Shown: positions 18,972 to 27,423, counted from the stretch's first letter. The stretch: DNA of 64,000 nt from Aeromicrobium camelliae (GCF_003850045.1 NZ_RQJX01000001.1:245916-309915); one strand, 5' to 3'. Numbers and translations: made by a program. The notes: generated from the sequence alone by a model not told the origin.

Positions 18972-19198
18972 ACGACGGGGCAGGTGAGGGTGCGGGTGAT
19001 GCCGTCGACCTGCTGGATCGACGCGACGACGAGGGTGCCGAGTTCGTCCATGTTCGGGCCTTCGACCCGCACGATGACGTCGTAGGGGCCGGTGACGTCC
19101 TCCGCCTGGATGACGCCGTCGATGGCCGCGATCTCGCGGGCGACCTCGGCGGCCTTGCCGACCTCGGTCTGGACGAGGATGTACGCCTGAACAGCCAT
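18962..19198 (-). CDS. Stand-alone Lrp/AsnC effector-binding (RAM) domain protein
   Basis: The 78 residues consist of a single ferredoxin-like RAM/AsnC ligand domain (VQAYILVQTEVGK, VTGPYDVIVRVEGP, TRTLTCPVV) without a DNA-binding helix-turn-helix. Such stand-alone domains bind amino acids and assemble into decamers; some act on enzymes or full-length Lrp proteins. The ATG at 19198 follows AAAGGAG by 6 nt, a strong ribosome binding site and so an unusual case in this window. It lies between ddl and thiL. Confidence 0.88.
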   Translation of the reverse strand: MAVQAYILVQTEVGKAAEVAREIAAIDGVIQAEDVTGPYDVIVRVEGPNMDELGTLVVASIQQVDGITRTLTCPVVRL

Positions 19199-19283
19199 CG
19201 ATAGCTCCTTTCTGCGCGACATCGCTGGGACACGCTACCGCAGAGACCGCGGTGGGGCACACCAGGCTGGGAGAATGGGCAAG

Positions 19284-20237
19284 GTGAGCTCAGCTGATCA
19301 GACCATCGCCGCAGTCGGGGAGTTCGGCCTCATCGACCGAGTCACCGAACAGATCGGATCGAGCGAGTACGTGCTGCTCGGTCCCGGAGACGACGCCGCG
19401 CACGTGGCCACCGCCGACGGCACCTTCGTCGTGAGCACCGACATCCTCGTCGAGGGGCGGCACTTCCGCCGCGACTGGTCGTCGGCTGCCGACGTCGGCC
19501 ATAAGGCCGCCGCGGCCAACCTCTCGGACATCAACGCGATGGGCGGGGTCGCCACGGCGCTGACCATGGCGTTCGCCGCACCGGCCGATCTGCCCGAGCA
19601 GTGGGCTCTGGAGATGGTCGCCGCGTTCGAGGCCGAGTGCGCCACGGTGGGCGCGCATCTGGTCGGGGGCGACGTGTCCTCGGCCGACCAGGTCGTCATC
19701 TCGGTCACCGCGTTCGGCGACGCGGAGCGGCCGGTCACCCGCGCGGGCGCCCAGCTGGGTGACGTCGTCGCCTACGCCGGCACGCTCGGTCTGTCCGCCG
19801 CCGGCTACGCCGCGCTGAGCCGCGGCTTCCGCTCGCCCAAGGTCGCCGTCGACGCGCACCGCCGGCCGGTTCCGCCGTACGCGGCTGGGCCCGCTGCCGC
19901 GGCGGCCGGCGCCACCGCGATGATCGACGTGAGCGACGGCTTCGTCGCCGACCTCGGTCATCTCGCGCGAGCCAGCAAGGTCGCCGTCGACGTCCGTTCC
20001 GAGGCGTTCGTGCTGCCCGAGGCGGTCGAGACGCTCGCCAGCGCGCTCGGCGGGCTCGACCCGCTGTCGTTCGTGCTGGGCGGGGGAGAGGACTTCGCCC
20101 TCGTCGCCACGTTCCCGAGCGCCTCGTCGCTTCCCGAGGGCTGGACCGTCGTCGGCGAGGTGCGTGAGGGCGCCGGCGAGGTCACCGTCGACGGCGAGCC
20201 CTACGCCGGCACCCCCGGCCACCGCCACTTCGCCTGA
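19284..20237 (+). CDS. thiL: Thiamine-monophosphate kinase
   Basis: ThiL phosphorylates thiamine monophosphate to the active diphosphate. The protein (317 residues from GTG 19284; 320 from ATG 19275) has GEFGLIDR, the Mg-binding LLGPGDDAA, STDILVEGRHF, NLSDINAMGG and the C-terminal GGGEDFALV. GAGAAT lies 7 nt before the GTG, which favours the shorter form, but the choice is open. The ddl-thiL proximity is conserved with mycobacteria. Confidence 0.95.
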   Translation: MSSADQTIAAVGEFGLIDRVTEQIGSSEYVLLGPGDDAAHVATADGTFVVSTDILVEGRHFRRDWSSAADVGHKAAAANLSDINAMGGVATALTMAFAAPADLPEQWALEMVAAFEAECATVGAHLVGGDVSSADQVVISVTAFGDAERPVTRAGAQLGDVVAYAGTLGLSAAGYAALSRGFRSPKVAVDAHRRPVPPYAAGPAAAAAGATAMIDVSDGFVADLGHLARASKVAVDVRSEAFVLPEAVETLASALGGLDPLSFVLGGGEDFALVATFPSASSLPEGWTVVGEVREGAGEVTVDGEPYAGTPGHRHFA

Positions 20238-20254
20238 CCGAGACCGCACGACAA

Positions 20255-20308
20255 CGGCGGTGGCTCCACGCCCGTTCCCAGGAGGAAACGTACGCGGCGC
20301 CACCGCCG
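20255..20308. terminator. Inverted repeat between convergent thiL and DUF2505 gene
   Basis: CGGCGGTGGC (20255-20264) pairs with GCCACCGCCG (20299-20308) around a 34-nt loop, in the 95-base gap between two converging genes. Confidence 0.4.
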
Positions 20309-20332
20309 CTGTGCAGTGACCGGGCGCTGAGG

Positions 20333-20815
20333 TCAGAGCTTGGTGGTGCCGTACGCGACGTCGGCGTCGAGTGCCGCCTTGATCGCCTTGGCCACCTCGG
20401 GTTCGATCTTGCGGCCGATGATCGGCAGCGAGACCTTGACGTCGCCGTCGACGGTGAACTCGGTCGCCTCGAGCCCGCCGGTGAGCGTGGCCGTGCCCTT
20501 CATCTGAGCGGGCTGACCGACGATCTCGACCTTGACGTCGGCGGCGCGGTTGCCGGAGGAGTCGGCGGGGCCCCAATTCTCAGTCTGGACGACCTTGACG
20601 GTGTCGCCGGTGATCTTCTTGACGAACTCGGGCATCTGCGCCGGCATGGTGCGCTTGATCGTGACGACGTGGCCGTCGCCGTCGGACTCGACGCTGACGT
20701 CGTAGTCGAGCGAGCCCTGCTGCTCGCACGCCTCGGAGCGGAACGCCTTGTCGGTGATCAGCGCGTCGACGGCGTCGATGCCGGCGGGGTAGGAGTAGCT
20801 CTGCTGGATCTTCAC
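20333..20815 (-). CDS. DUF2505 (START-like) family protein
   Basis: The 160-residue protein matches DUF2505, a family with a predicted START/SRPBCC-like lipid-binding fold. It begins with a YSYPAGIDAVDALITDKAF segment and ends RKIEPEVAKAIKAALDADV. No signal peptide. It begins with GTG overlapping the pspA stop by four bases, so it is translated after PspA. A role in membrane stress together with PspA is suggested by this coupling only. Confidence 0.85.
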   Translation of the reverse strand: MKIQQSYSYPAGIDAVDALITDKAFRSEACEQQGSLDYDVSVESDGDGHVVTIKRTMPAQMPEFVKKITGDTVKVVQTENWGPADSSGNRAADVKVEIVGQPAQMKGTATLTGGLEATEFTVDGDVKVSLPIIGRKIEPEVAKAIKAALDADVAYGTTKL

Positions 20816-21588
20816 GCGGGGTTCTCCGTCTCCTCACGCTGCTGGGTCTCGAGCGACGGCTGGCTGCCACCGGCGCCGAGCTGCTTGAGCTCCGCGAGCC
20901 GGGCCTCGACCTCGAGCTGCGTGCTGTCGAGCTCGAGCTCCTCGAACTGCGCATCGATGCTGGACGCGTTGAGCTCGGCCTGACCGGCGACCTGCGCCTC
21001 GACGCGGCGGATCTTCTCCTCGAAGCGGGAGATCTCGCTGGTCGGGTCGAGGATGTCGATCGACTTGACGGCCGACTGCACGCGGGCCTGCGCCTCGGCG
21101 GTCTTCTGCCGGGCGACGAGCTGGTCGCGCTTGACCTGGAGTTCGCCGAGCTTGGAGCGCATCTGCACCAGGCCGGTCTTGAGCTTCTCGACGACCTCGT
21201 TCTGGGACTCGATCATCGGCGCGGCCTGCTTGGCCTCGTTCTCGTGCTGGATCTGCTTGCCCAGCGCGACCTTGGCGAGGTTGTCGAAGCGCGCGGCCTC
21301 CGCGGACTGCCCCTGCGCACGCAGCGCGTCGGCCTTCTGCGAGGCGGCGAGCGCCTTGTTGCCCCACTCGCGGGCGTCGCGGACGTCCTCGGCGTGGTCG
21401 GCCTCGGCGAGGCGGAGGTTGCCGATGGTCTCGGCCACGGCCTTCTCGGCCTCGGCGATCGAGTTGGTGTAGTCGCGGATCATCTGGTCGAGCATCTTCT
21501 CGGGATCCTCGGCCTTGTCCAACAACGCGTTGATGTTGGCACGGGTCAGCTGGGCGACGCGCCCGAGAATGGACTGCTTCTGCGCCAT
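20812..21588 (-). CDS. pspA: PspA/IM30 family protein
   Basis: The 258 residues form one long coiled coil (about 25-215) typical of PspA/IM30/Vipp1, ESCRT-III-like proteins that coat and stabilise damaged membranes. The N-terminal amphipathic segment (MAQKQSILGRVAQLTRANIN) should insert into the bilayer. A short Gln/Glu-rich tail follows. AAGGAG is 8 nt before the ATG. No PspBC or ClgR-like regulator is adjacent; DUF2505 is the coupled partner. Confidence 0.92.
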   Translation of the reverse strand: MAQKQSILGRVAQLTRANINALLDKAEDPEKMLDQMIRDYTNSIAEAEKAVAETIGNLRLAEADHAEDVRDAREWGNKALAASQKADALRAQGQSAEAARFDNLAKVALGKQIQHENEAKQAAPMIESQNEVVEKLKTGLVQMRSKLGELQVKRDQLVARQKTAEAQARVQSAVKSIDILDPTSEISRFEEKIRRVEAQVAGQAELNASSIDAQFEELELDSTQLEVEARLAELKQLGAGGSQPSLETQQREETENPA

Positions 21589-21664
21589 CGGTCACTCCTT
21601 AGTGTCGACGTTAGAACGAACCTACCGGGTCGACACGAGACGCGTAACGCGCTGCGCCAGGGAG

Positions 21665-22282
21665 TCAGGCGTAGCGCCGTGCGGCGTCACCGGCGAGCTT
21701 GTCGGCGGCCTCGTTGAGCGGGTGATTGTTGTGGCCCTTGACCCACTCCCACGTGGTGGCGACGCCGGCGGCCTTGCGCTCGGCGACGAGGGAGTCGAGT
21801 TCCTTCATGAGTTCGACGTTGGCGACGGGCTTGCCGGCGGCGGTCTTCCAGTTCTTGCGCTTCCAACCGGGGATCCACTTGGTGACCGAGTTGAGCACGT
21901 ACTGCGAGTCGAGCTGGATGTGCAGGTCGTTGTTCGGGTGCGCCTGCAACGCGTTGATGAGAGCGAGCAACTCGCCGATGTTGTTGGTCCCGGACGCCAG
22001 GCCGCCGTGGTCGGAGCGGCCGTCGCTGGCGACCCAGGCCCAGCCGGTCGGGCCGTCGGGGTTGGACAGGCACGAACCGTCGCATGCGATGGTGAGCGTC
22101 CCCTCGACCATGGAGGCCGCGACCTGCGGGCTGGCCGGCGGCGCGAGTACGGCTTCGAGCTCGTCGACGAGTGCGGCGGCTTCCGCGGCAGTGAGGTGCT
22201 GTCGCCCGGCGTCGATCGGGTCGAGCGTGACCGACTGGAACCGTGAGATGAGTTCGTCGCGCTGGTCGGTGCTGAGGTTCAC
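21665..22282 (-). CDS. rnhA: Ribonuclease HI with N-terminal extension
   Basis: RNase HI cuts the RNA strand of RNA-DNA hybrids. The catalytic core (residues 61-205) keeps all four acidic residues: Asp68 (ACDGSC), Glu104 (NNIGELLAL), Asp125 (QLDSQYV) and Asp194 (NEAADKLAG), plus the GHNNHPLNE loop. A 60-residue N-terminal helical extension lacks the aromatic pattern of a hybrid-binding domain. GTG 22282 is preferred; TTG 22300 would add six residues. Confidence 0.9.
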   Translation of the reverse strand: MNLSTDQRDELISRFQSVTLDPIDAGRQHLTAAEAAALVDELEAVLAPPASPQVAASMVEGTLTIACDGSCLSNPDGPTGWAWVASDGRSDHGGLASGTNNIGELLALINALQAHPNNDLHIQLDSQYVLNSVTKWIPGWKRKNWKTAAGKPVANVELMKELDSLVAERKAAGVATTWEWVKGHNNHPLNEAADKLAGDAARRYA

Positions 22283-22378
22283 GGGTATCCGTTCTTCCAA
22301 TGGGCGATCGTGGGTCGGCGTTGTCCTGCTCGATCCTCGTATGGATGTCTGCGCGGCGGGTACTCGGGGCTCACTGTC

Positions 22379-23017
22379 CTAACGAGGAGCGCCGACTGCC
22401 GCGATAGGCCGGGCGCCGAAGCGGACCGTTGCCTTGAACCCTCGGATGGTTGTCTCGTAGTCCTCAAGAGCCCAGGATCCCCGGGCGCGCGCGTCCTTGT
22501 CGGGTTCGGCATACACGATCAGTCCGTCGTGGTCGGGGGCCGGCCCTGCTCCCCACACCGTGGCGTCGCCGACCCTGGTGCCAGAGAGTTCGTGGGCGAT
22601 GGCAACGAACTCCTGCCTCGAGTGCTTCGCACGTCGGATCGTCACTCGCTTGTCGAGGGCCTGGATGTCGCCGATGTCGGCTCGGTCGGCGTAAGGGGAC
22701 ATGAGGACGTCAACTGTGTCCGTGGCGCGGTCGTAATTCACCGAGTTGACGATGTCGCCACCCCATCTCGCGCTGATCTTCTCGGTGAGCGTGAGGACGT
22801 CGTCGGGGATCCCGCTGCCGTTTTCGGACGCCAGAGAACTGAGCATGTCGTCCTCGAGGTCCTCGAGTGGTTCGGCTGGAAAAAGACCATCGTGGATCTC
22901 CGGCGTCGAGCCACCGGACGCAGGTGCATCCTCGTGCGCGGCGGCAGTTGCCGCGAAAGGAATCGTGAGCGCGAGTAGCGCCGCGTATGTCACCGCCTTG
23001 ATACGCGTCAACCGCAT
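22379..23017 (-). CDS. Secreted protein of unknown function
   Basis: The 212-residue product has a signal peptide (MRLTRIKAVTY then a hydrophobic stretch, likely cut after FAATAAA) and an acidic N-terminal region. Beta-rich segments follow (VNSVNYDRATDTVDVLMSPY, VTIRRAKHSRQEFVAIAHEL). The pattern recalls the N-terminal parts of secreted actinobacterial S1-type peptidases, but no catalytic triad is visible, so no function is assigned. Its bases look less GC-biased than its neighbours. It lies between RNase HI and the divergent Tad operon. Confidence 0.7.
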   Translation of the reverse strand: MRLTRIKAVTYAALLALTIPFAATAAAHEDAPASGGSTPEIHDGLFPAEPLEDLEDDMLSSLASENGSGIPDDVLTLTEKISARWGGDIVNSVNYDRATDTVDVLMSPYADRADIGDIQALDKRVTIRRAKHSRQEFVAIAHELSGTRVGDATVWGAGPAPDHDGLIVYAEPDKDARARGSWALEDYETTIRGFKATVRFGARPIAAVGAPR

Positions 23018-23167
23018 ACGGCTGAGTGAATCAGACCGATGCGTGGTTTCGCTCCGCTTTTCATGAGGGGGTTCTTTCCACAGCCTGAGATCGAGGGGTA
23101 GCCAAAGCGGACGAGATCGTGCAGGATCGCGAGAAACAGCTCGGCTTTCGGGGGAAGGCGGTAGGCC

Positions 23168-24346
23168 GTGGACGCAACGGCGCTGTCTCAGCAGGTGCGT
23201 CAGCTGGTGCGCGATCGTCGGATCGACCCGCGCACCGACGGTGAGTCGGTGCGGCGTGCTGCGGCCGATGTGGTGGCCCAGCACGAGGCCCGCAGCCTGA
23301 CCGGGGCCGTACCGTCGCTCGACGATCCGGAGGTCGTGGTCGGGCAGTTGGTCGCCGACGTCGCCGGCTTCGGACCGCTGCAGCGATTCCTCGACGACCC
23401 GGCCGTCGAGGAGATCTGGATCAACGAACCGGACCGCGTGTTCGTCGCCCGCGATGGCCAGCACGAGCTCACTCCGGTGATGCTGACCGCGGACCAGGTG
23501 CGCGAGCTGGTCGAGCGGATGTTGTCGAGTACCGGGCGCCGGCTCGATCTGAGCCAGCCGTTCGTCGACGCGATGCTGCCCGGCGGTCACCGGCTCCACG
23601 TCGTCCTCGCCGGCATCAGTCGCGGGTTCAGTGCGGTCAATATCCGCAAGTTCGTGGCGAAAGCCAAGAGCCTCGACGACCTGGTGCAGCTCGGCACCCT
23701 CGACGAGCACGCGGCCGCCTACCTCGCCGAGGCGGTCGCCGCGGGACGCAACATCGTGGTCTCCGGCGGCACACAAGCCGGTAAGACCACCCTCGTCAAC
23801 TGCCTCGCATCGGCCATTCCTGGGACACAGCGACTCATCACCGTCGAGGAGGTCTTCGAGTTGCAGTGCGGTCACCCCGACTGGGTGGCGATGCAGACGA
23901 GACAGGCAGGCCTCGAGGGCACCGGGTCGATCACGCTGCGGATGCTCGTCAAGGAGGCGCTGCGCATGCGGCCGGACCGCATCGTGGTGGGGGAGGTGCG
24001 CGCCGAGGAAGCGCTCGACCTGTTGCTCGCCCTCAACTCCGGACTGCCGGGCATGGCGACGATCCACGCGAACTCCGCCACCCAAGCTCTCACCAAGTTG
24101 TGCACGCTGCCGCTTCTGGCAGGAGAGAACATCTCACCGCGCTTCGTCGTGCCCACGGTCGCGTCGAGCGTCGACCTCGTCGTCCACACCGCGATCGGCC
24201 AGGACGGACGGCGGGCGGTCCAGGAGATCGTTCGCGTGACCGGACGCGCCGAGGGGGACGTGATCGAGACCGAACCGCTTTTCGCTCGGCGGGACGGGGT
24301 GCTGCAGCGGGGTCTGTCCCGACAGGAGCGGTCATGGGAGCCCTGA
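23168..24346 (+). CDS. tadA: Tad/Flp pilus ATPase TadA (CpaF family)
   Basis: TadA powers assembly of Flp-type pili. The 392-residue secretion ATPase has an N-terminal domain ending with the EIWINEPDRVFV segment, Walker A GGTQAGKTT (from residue 200), a Walker B/Asp-box region RMRPDRIVVGEVRAEEALD, and MATIHANSA. Usual order in this locus is ATPase then two inner-membrane proteins, seen here with a 13-base overlap into tadB. It starts with GTG. It is the first gene of a seven-gene operon. Confidence 0.95.
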   Translation: MDATALSQQVRQLVRDRRIDPRTDGESVRRAAADVVAQHEARSLTGAVPSLDDPEVVVGQLVADVAGFGPLQRFLDDPAVEEIWINEPDRVFVARDGQHELTPVMLTADQVRELVERMLSSTGRRLDLSQPFVDAMLPGGHRLHVVLAGISRGFSAVNIRKFVAKAKSLDDLVQLGTLDEHAAAYLAEAVAAGRNIVVSGGTQAGKTTLVNCLASAIPGTQRLITVEEVFELQCGHPDWVAMQTRQAGLEGTGSITLRMLVKEALRMRPDRIVVGEVRAEEALDLLLALNSGLPGMATIHANSATQALTKLCTLPLLAGENISPRFVVPTVASSVDLVVHTAIGQDGRRAVQEIVRVTGRAEGDVIETEPLFARRDGVLQRGLSRQERSWEP

Positions 24347-25143
24347 TCGGTCTGATCTTCGGGATCGGCGTTCTGATGATGCTGACGGCTGGTGATGCGC
24401 CCCGCCGCAGGCGCTCCGTCAATAGGCCTCGCATCCCGTTGCGCCTCATCGCCGGATCACTGGCTGCTGCGTTTGCCGCCACCTTGATCGGACTCGTCGT
24501 CACCGGTGTCCCGGCGATCGCTGTGGTGGCCGGCGCGGCGGCCGCGTTTCTTCCACGGACGCTCGCCGCAGGGGCCGAACGCCGCCGCAGGCGCGAGCAG
24601 GCTGAGGCCTGGCCGGACGTCGTCGACCACCTCGCCTCGGCGATCCGAGCGGGACTGTCCCTGCCCGAAGCTGTCGTCGGGCTCTCCATCCACGGCCCGC
24701 AGCAACTGCGCGAGCCCTTCACAGCGTTCGCACGCGACTATGAGGCGAGCGGTCGATTCTCCGAATCCCTCGACCGGCTGAAGGACCGACTCGCCGATCC
24801 CACCGGCGACCGCGTGGTCGAGGCCCTTCGCTTGGCCCGGGACGTCGGCGGCGGTGACCTCGGGCGCATGCTGCGCTCGTTGTCAGCCTTCCTGCGCGAG
24901 GATGCCCGCACCCGCGCGGAACTCGAGGCCCGTCAATCGTGGACAGTCTCGGGTGCCCGACTCGCTGTCGCCGCGCCCTGGATCGTGCTGCTGATGATGT
25001 CTGGGCAACGCGATGTCATCGCCCGCTTCGGCGAGCCGGCTGGAGTCCTCGTGCTCGCCGTCGGCGCGGCGGCATGTGTCGTGGCGTACCGACTCATGCG
25101 GTGGGCCGGTCGGCTTCCCCTGGAAGAGAGGGTGCTGGCGTGA
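24334..25143 (+). CDS. tadB: Tad pilus assembly membrane protein TadB
   Basis: TadB/TadC form the GspF-like inner-membrane platform of the Tad machine. The 269-residue protein has paired N-terminal transmembrane helices, a cytoplasmic type II secretion F domain (WPDVVDHLASAIRAGLSLPEA, ALRLARDVGGGDLGRMLRSL) and two C-terminal helices. The ATG lies inside the end of tadA and its stop overlaps the tadC start (GTGA). Confidence 0.9.
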   Translation: MGALIGLIFGIGVLMMLTAGDAPRRRRSVNRPRIPLRLIAGSLAAAFAATLIGLVVTGVPAIAVVAGAAAAFLPRTLAAGAERRRRREQAEAWPDVVDHLASAIRAGLSLPEAVVGLSIHGPQQLREPFTAFARDYEASGRFSESLDRLKDRLADPTGDRVVEALRLARDVGGGDLGRMLRSLSAFLREDARTRAELEARQSWTVSGARLAVAAPWIVLLMMSGQRDVIARFGEPAGVLVLAVGAAACVVAYRLMRWAGRLPLEERVLA

Positions 25144-26048
25144 TCGGGGCGCTGGTCGGGCTGATGTTCAGCGGCGGCCTCGTGCTGATGGCCGACGGAT
25201 GGCGCCGATCCCGCCGCCCGCCGCTCGTCGCCCGCGTCGCCCCGTACATTCGCGACCTTCGCGGTGCCCCTTCCGCAGCCTCGTCGACTGACGACCTGGT
25301 GACCTCGGCACGTCGCCGGCTGACGCGGGCAGCCGCCACCATCGGAGAGACAGTCGGCAGTTCGGTGAGCGTCCGCCGACGGTTGATCAGGCTGGGGGTC
25401 GCTCCGGATGTGGAGGCTTTCCGGATGACGCAGGCGCTGTGGGCGCTGGGCGGTTTCGCCGCCGGCTTCGCCCTCAGTCTCGCGGTGGCATCACGGGGCG
25501 CGCCGATAGCGCTCCTGCTGTTCCTCTGTTTTCTCGGTGCGACGATCGGGCTGGTCGGTTGCGATCACCGGCTCAGCGCACGGGTTCGCGAACGCGAACG
25601 GCTCATGGTGCGGGAGTTTCCGGCCATCTCGGATCTGCTCGCCTTGGCCATCGCGGCCGGCGAGAGCCCTACGGCTGCAGTCGACCGCGTTGCTCGAGCG
25701 ACGTCGGGCCCGCTCGGCGACGAACTCCTCCACGTGCTCGCCGACATCCGGTCCGGCATCGCTGTGCCGGTCGCCTTCCAATCACTCGCGCAACGCACGG
25801 GGATCCCGAGTCTCTCACGGTTCGCCGAGGCCGTGGCGGTGGCCGTGGAGCGCGGCACCCCGCTCATCGACGTCCTCCACGCTCAGTCCGAAGACGTACG
25901 CGATGCCAGCCGTCGCGAACTCGTCGAGACCGCCGGACGCCGCGAAGTGCTGATGATGGTCCCCGTCGTGTTCCTCGTGCTTCCCGTGACGGTCATTTTC
26001 GCCTTCTATCCCGGGTGGATCGGCCTTTCCCTCAGCTCAGGCCCCTAG
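25140..26048 (+). CDS. tadC: Tad pilus assembly membrane protein TadC
   Basis: The 302-residue GspF-domain protein is the partner of TadB. It has an N-terminal helix, a central pair, the F domain (REFPAISDLLALAIAAGESP, SLAQRTGIPSLSRFAEAVAV) and a C-terminal helix (VLMMVPVVFLVLPVTVIF). It starts with GTG overlapping the tadB stop. A gap of 19 bases with a strong RBS follows before the small pilin gene, which could allow extra translation of the pilin. Confidence 0.9.
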   Translation: MIGALVGLMFSGGLVLMADGWRRSRRPPLVARVAPYIRDLRGAPSAASSTDDLVTSARRRLTRAAATIGETVGSSVSVRRRLIRLGVAPDVEAFRMTQALWALGGFAAGFALSLAVASRGAPIALLLFLCFLGATIGLVGCDHRLSARVRERERLMVREFPAISDLLALAIAAGESPTAAVDRVARATSGPLGDELLHVLADIRSGIAVPVAFQSLAQRTGIPSLSRFAEAVAVAVERGTPLIDVLHAQSEDVRDASRRELVETAGRREVLMMVPVVFLVLPVTVIFAFYPGWIGLSLSSGP

Positions 26049-26067
26049 GAAGACAAAGGAGTGGAAC

Positions 26068-26229
26068 ATGAGCAACTGGTGGAGAAAACCCCGCCGCGAA
26101 CGGGGCGACGTCCCCGGCTGGGTCATGGTGACATTGATGACCGCGGGGATCGTCGCAGCGCTGACCGCGATAGCCGGACCTCGGCTCAGCGCGATGCTGG
26201 ACAGCGCGCTCACCGCAGTCGGGGGATGA
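26068..26229 (+). CDS. Small Flp-like pilin candidate (53 residues)
   Basis: This short gene has AAAGGAG 8 nt before the ATG. It has a basic N-terminus (MSNWWRKPRRERGDVPG), one hydrophobic helix (WVMVTLMTAGIVAALTAI) and a short C-terminal helix. That is the size and layout of Flp-type pilins in actinobacterial Tad loci. The Gly-Asp after the basic segment may be the peptidase cut region, although the classic G/XXXXEY motif is not present. It overlaps the next gene by four bases (ATGA). Confidence 0.75.
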   Translation: MSNWWRKPRRERGDVPGWVMVTLMTAGIVAALTAIAGPRLSAMLDSALTAVGG

Positions 26230-26600
26230 GGGAGCGAGCAGCGGCGGTCCCCGAGTTCGTCCTCGTGCTGCTCGTGTTGCTCCCGCTCGTGTTCGGTCTC
26301 GTGCAGTTGGGGCTCGTCCTGCACGTCCGCACGACTCTCACCGCGGCCGCTTCGGAGGGTGCTCGCTCCGGGTCGCCGCTCGGTGCCGGCCCGCACGAGG
26401 CCGAAGTGCGCACGCGACACCTCATTCAGGCCACGCTCGCGGACCGCTTCGCCCGAGACGTGTCTGCTGAGCCGGTGGTGATCGATGGCGTGCCGGCAAT
26501 GACCGTGACGGTGGAGGCGGAGGTCCCGGCTCTCGGCGTCGCCGGTCCTGCCGTTCCGCTGTCGGTCTCTGCTCACGCGATCCGCCAGGAGGAGCCATGA
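26226..26600 (+). CDS. tadE: TadE-like pseudopilin 1
   Basis: The 124-residue protein opens with MRERAAAVPEFVLVLLVLLPL, an N-terminal transmembrane helix with the conserved Glu of TadE-like minor pilins. A TAAASEGAR segment (TadE signature) and a beta-rich periplasmic part follow. The ATG overlaps the small pilin stop; the long frame open upstream to 26061 is discarded because the TadE domain begins here. Confidence 0.88.
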   Translation: MRERAAAVPEFVLVLLVLLPLVFGLVQLGLVLHVRTTLTAAASEGARSGSPLGAGPHEAEVRTRHLIQATLADRFARDVSAEPVVIDGVPAMTVTVEAEVPALGVAGPAVPLSVSAHAIRQEEP

Positions 26601-27010
26601 AGGAACGGGGGAGCGCCACCATCGAGTTCACCTGGTTGACGCTCCTTCTCCTCGTCCCCTTCGTGTATGCACTCCTCGCGGTGTTCGAGACGCAGCGCGC
26701 GGCCTACGCGGTCAACGCGGCGAGCGCGGCAGCAGGACGAGCTTTCCATCAGGCCGCAGATGCTCAAAGTGCGGAAGCGAGGGCACGCCACGCAGCGCGG
26801 ATCACTTTGCAGGACTTCGACGTCCACGACGTGCGCATCGACGTGCGCTGCCACCCGGCCTGTTTTCAGCCGGGTTCATCCGTCGAGGTGCTCGTCGCGA
26901 CTCGTCAACCGCTTCCGTTGGTTCCCGACGCCTGGGGCACCTCGCTGGCGGCCATCGAGGTCGAAGCCCAACATTCGGAGCCCTACGGCACCTACCGGGC
27001 GCAGCGATGA
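26597..27010 (+). CDS. TadE-like pseudopilin 2
   Basis: The 137-residue protein starts MKERGSATIEFTWLTLLLL, giving the GSATIEF pilin-like entry to the membrane helix, then AAYAVNAASAAAGRAF. The extracytoplasmic part has a Cys pair (RCHPAC) that may form a disulfide. It overlaps both neighbours by four bases. Two different TadE-like proteins in tandem probably form a minor-pilin complex. Confidence 0.85.
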   Translation: MKERGSATIEFTWLTLLLLVPFVYALLAVFETQRAAYAVNAASAAAGRAFHQAADAQSAEARARHAARITLQDFDVHDVRIDVRCHPACFQPGSSVEVLVATRQPLPLVPDAWGTSLAAIEVEAQHSEPYGTYRAQR

Positions 27011-27420
27011 AGCGCGGGCCCGAGCACGGACAGATCACGGTGCTCACGGTCGGATTCCTCCTCATCCTCGGCCTGCTGACCGTGGTGGTGATCAATGCGT
27101 CGGCCGCCTTTCTCGAGCGGCGCGAACTCCTCAACCTGGCCGATCGAGCAGCCCTCACGGCGGCCGACGGCCTGGCTCGCGATCAGCTCTATCGTCAAGG
27201 GGTCGACAGCGAGGTGCCGATCGATGTCGCCGAAGCGCAGCGCCTCGCCGCGTCGGTGGTCCCCACGGACGCCGCGCTTGACGTGCGGGTCGAGGACGGC
27301 ACCGTCCACGTCCGTCTCGAGCGCACCTACGGCCTGCCCATCACGCCACCGGGCTGGCGCGACAGCGCGCGGATCGGAGCAGAGTCGACGGCCCAGTTAC
27401 AGGTGGCGCAGAGGCCCTGA
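27007..27420 (+). CDS. TadG-like/helicase-secretion neighbourhood TadE-like protein
   Basis: The 137-residue protein has GQITVLTVGFLLILGLLTVVVINASAAFLERRELLNLADRAAL. In order, this is a TadG-like transmembrane helix and a signature of the Rv3654c-type proteins that close actinobacterial Tad operons. The rest is a small extracytoplasmic beta domain. It is the last gene of the operon and runs convergent to the copper-protein gene with three bases between stops. Confidence 0.85.
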   Translation: MKRGPEHGQITVLTVGFLLILGLLTVVVINASAAFLERRELLNLADRAALTAADGLARDQLYRQGVDSEVPIDVAEAQRLAASVVPTDAALDVRVEDGTVHVRLERTYGLPITPPGWRDSARIGAESTAQLQVAQRP

Positions 27421-27423
27421 GGC

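Noticed and set aside
19290..20576. Minus-strand frame opposite thiL continuing into the DUF2505 region
   Set aside because: Shadow of thiL; the true minus-strand gene there begins at 20815 in another frame.
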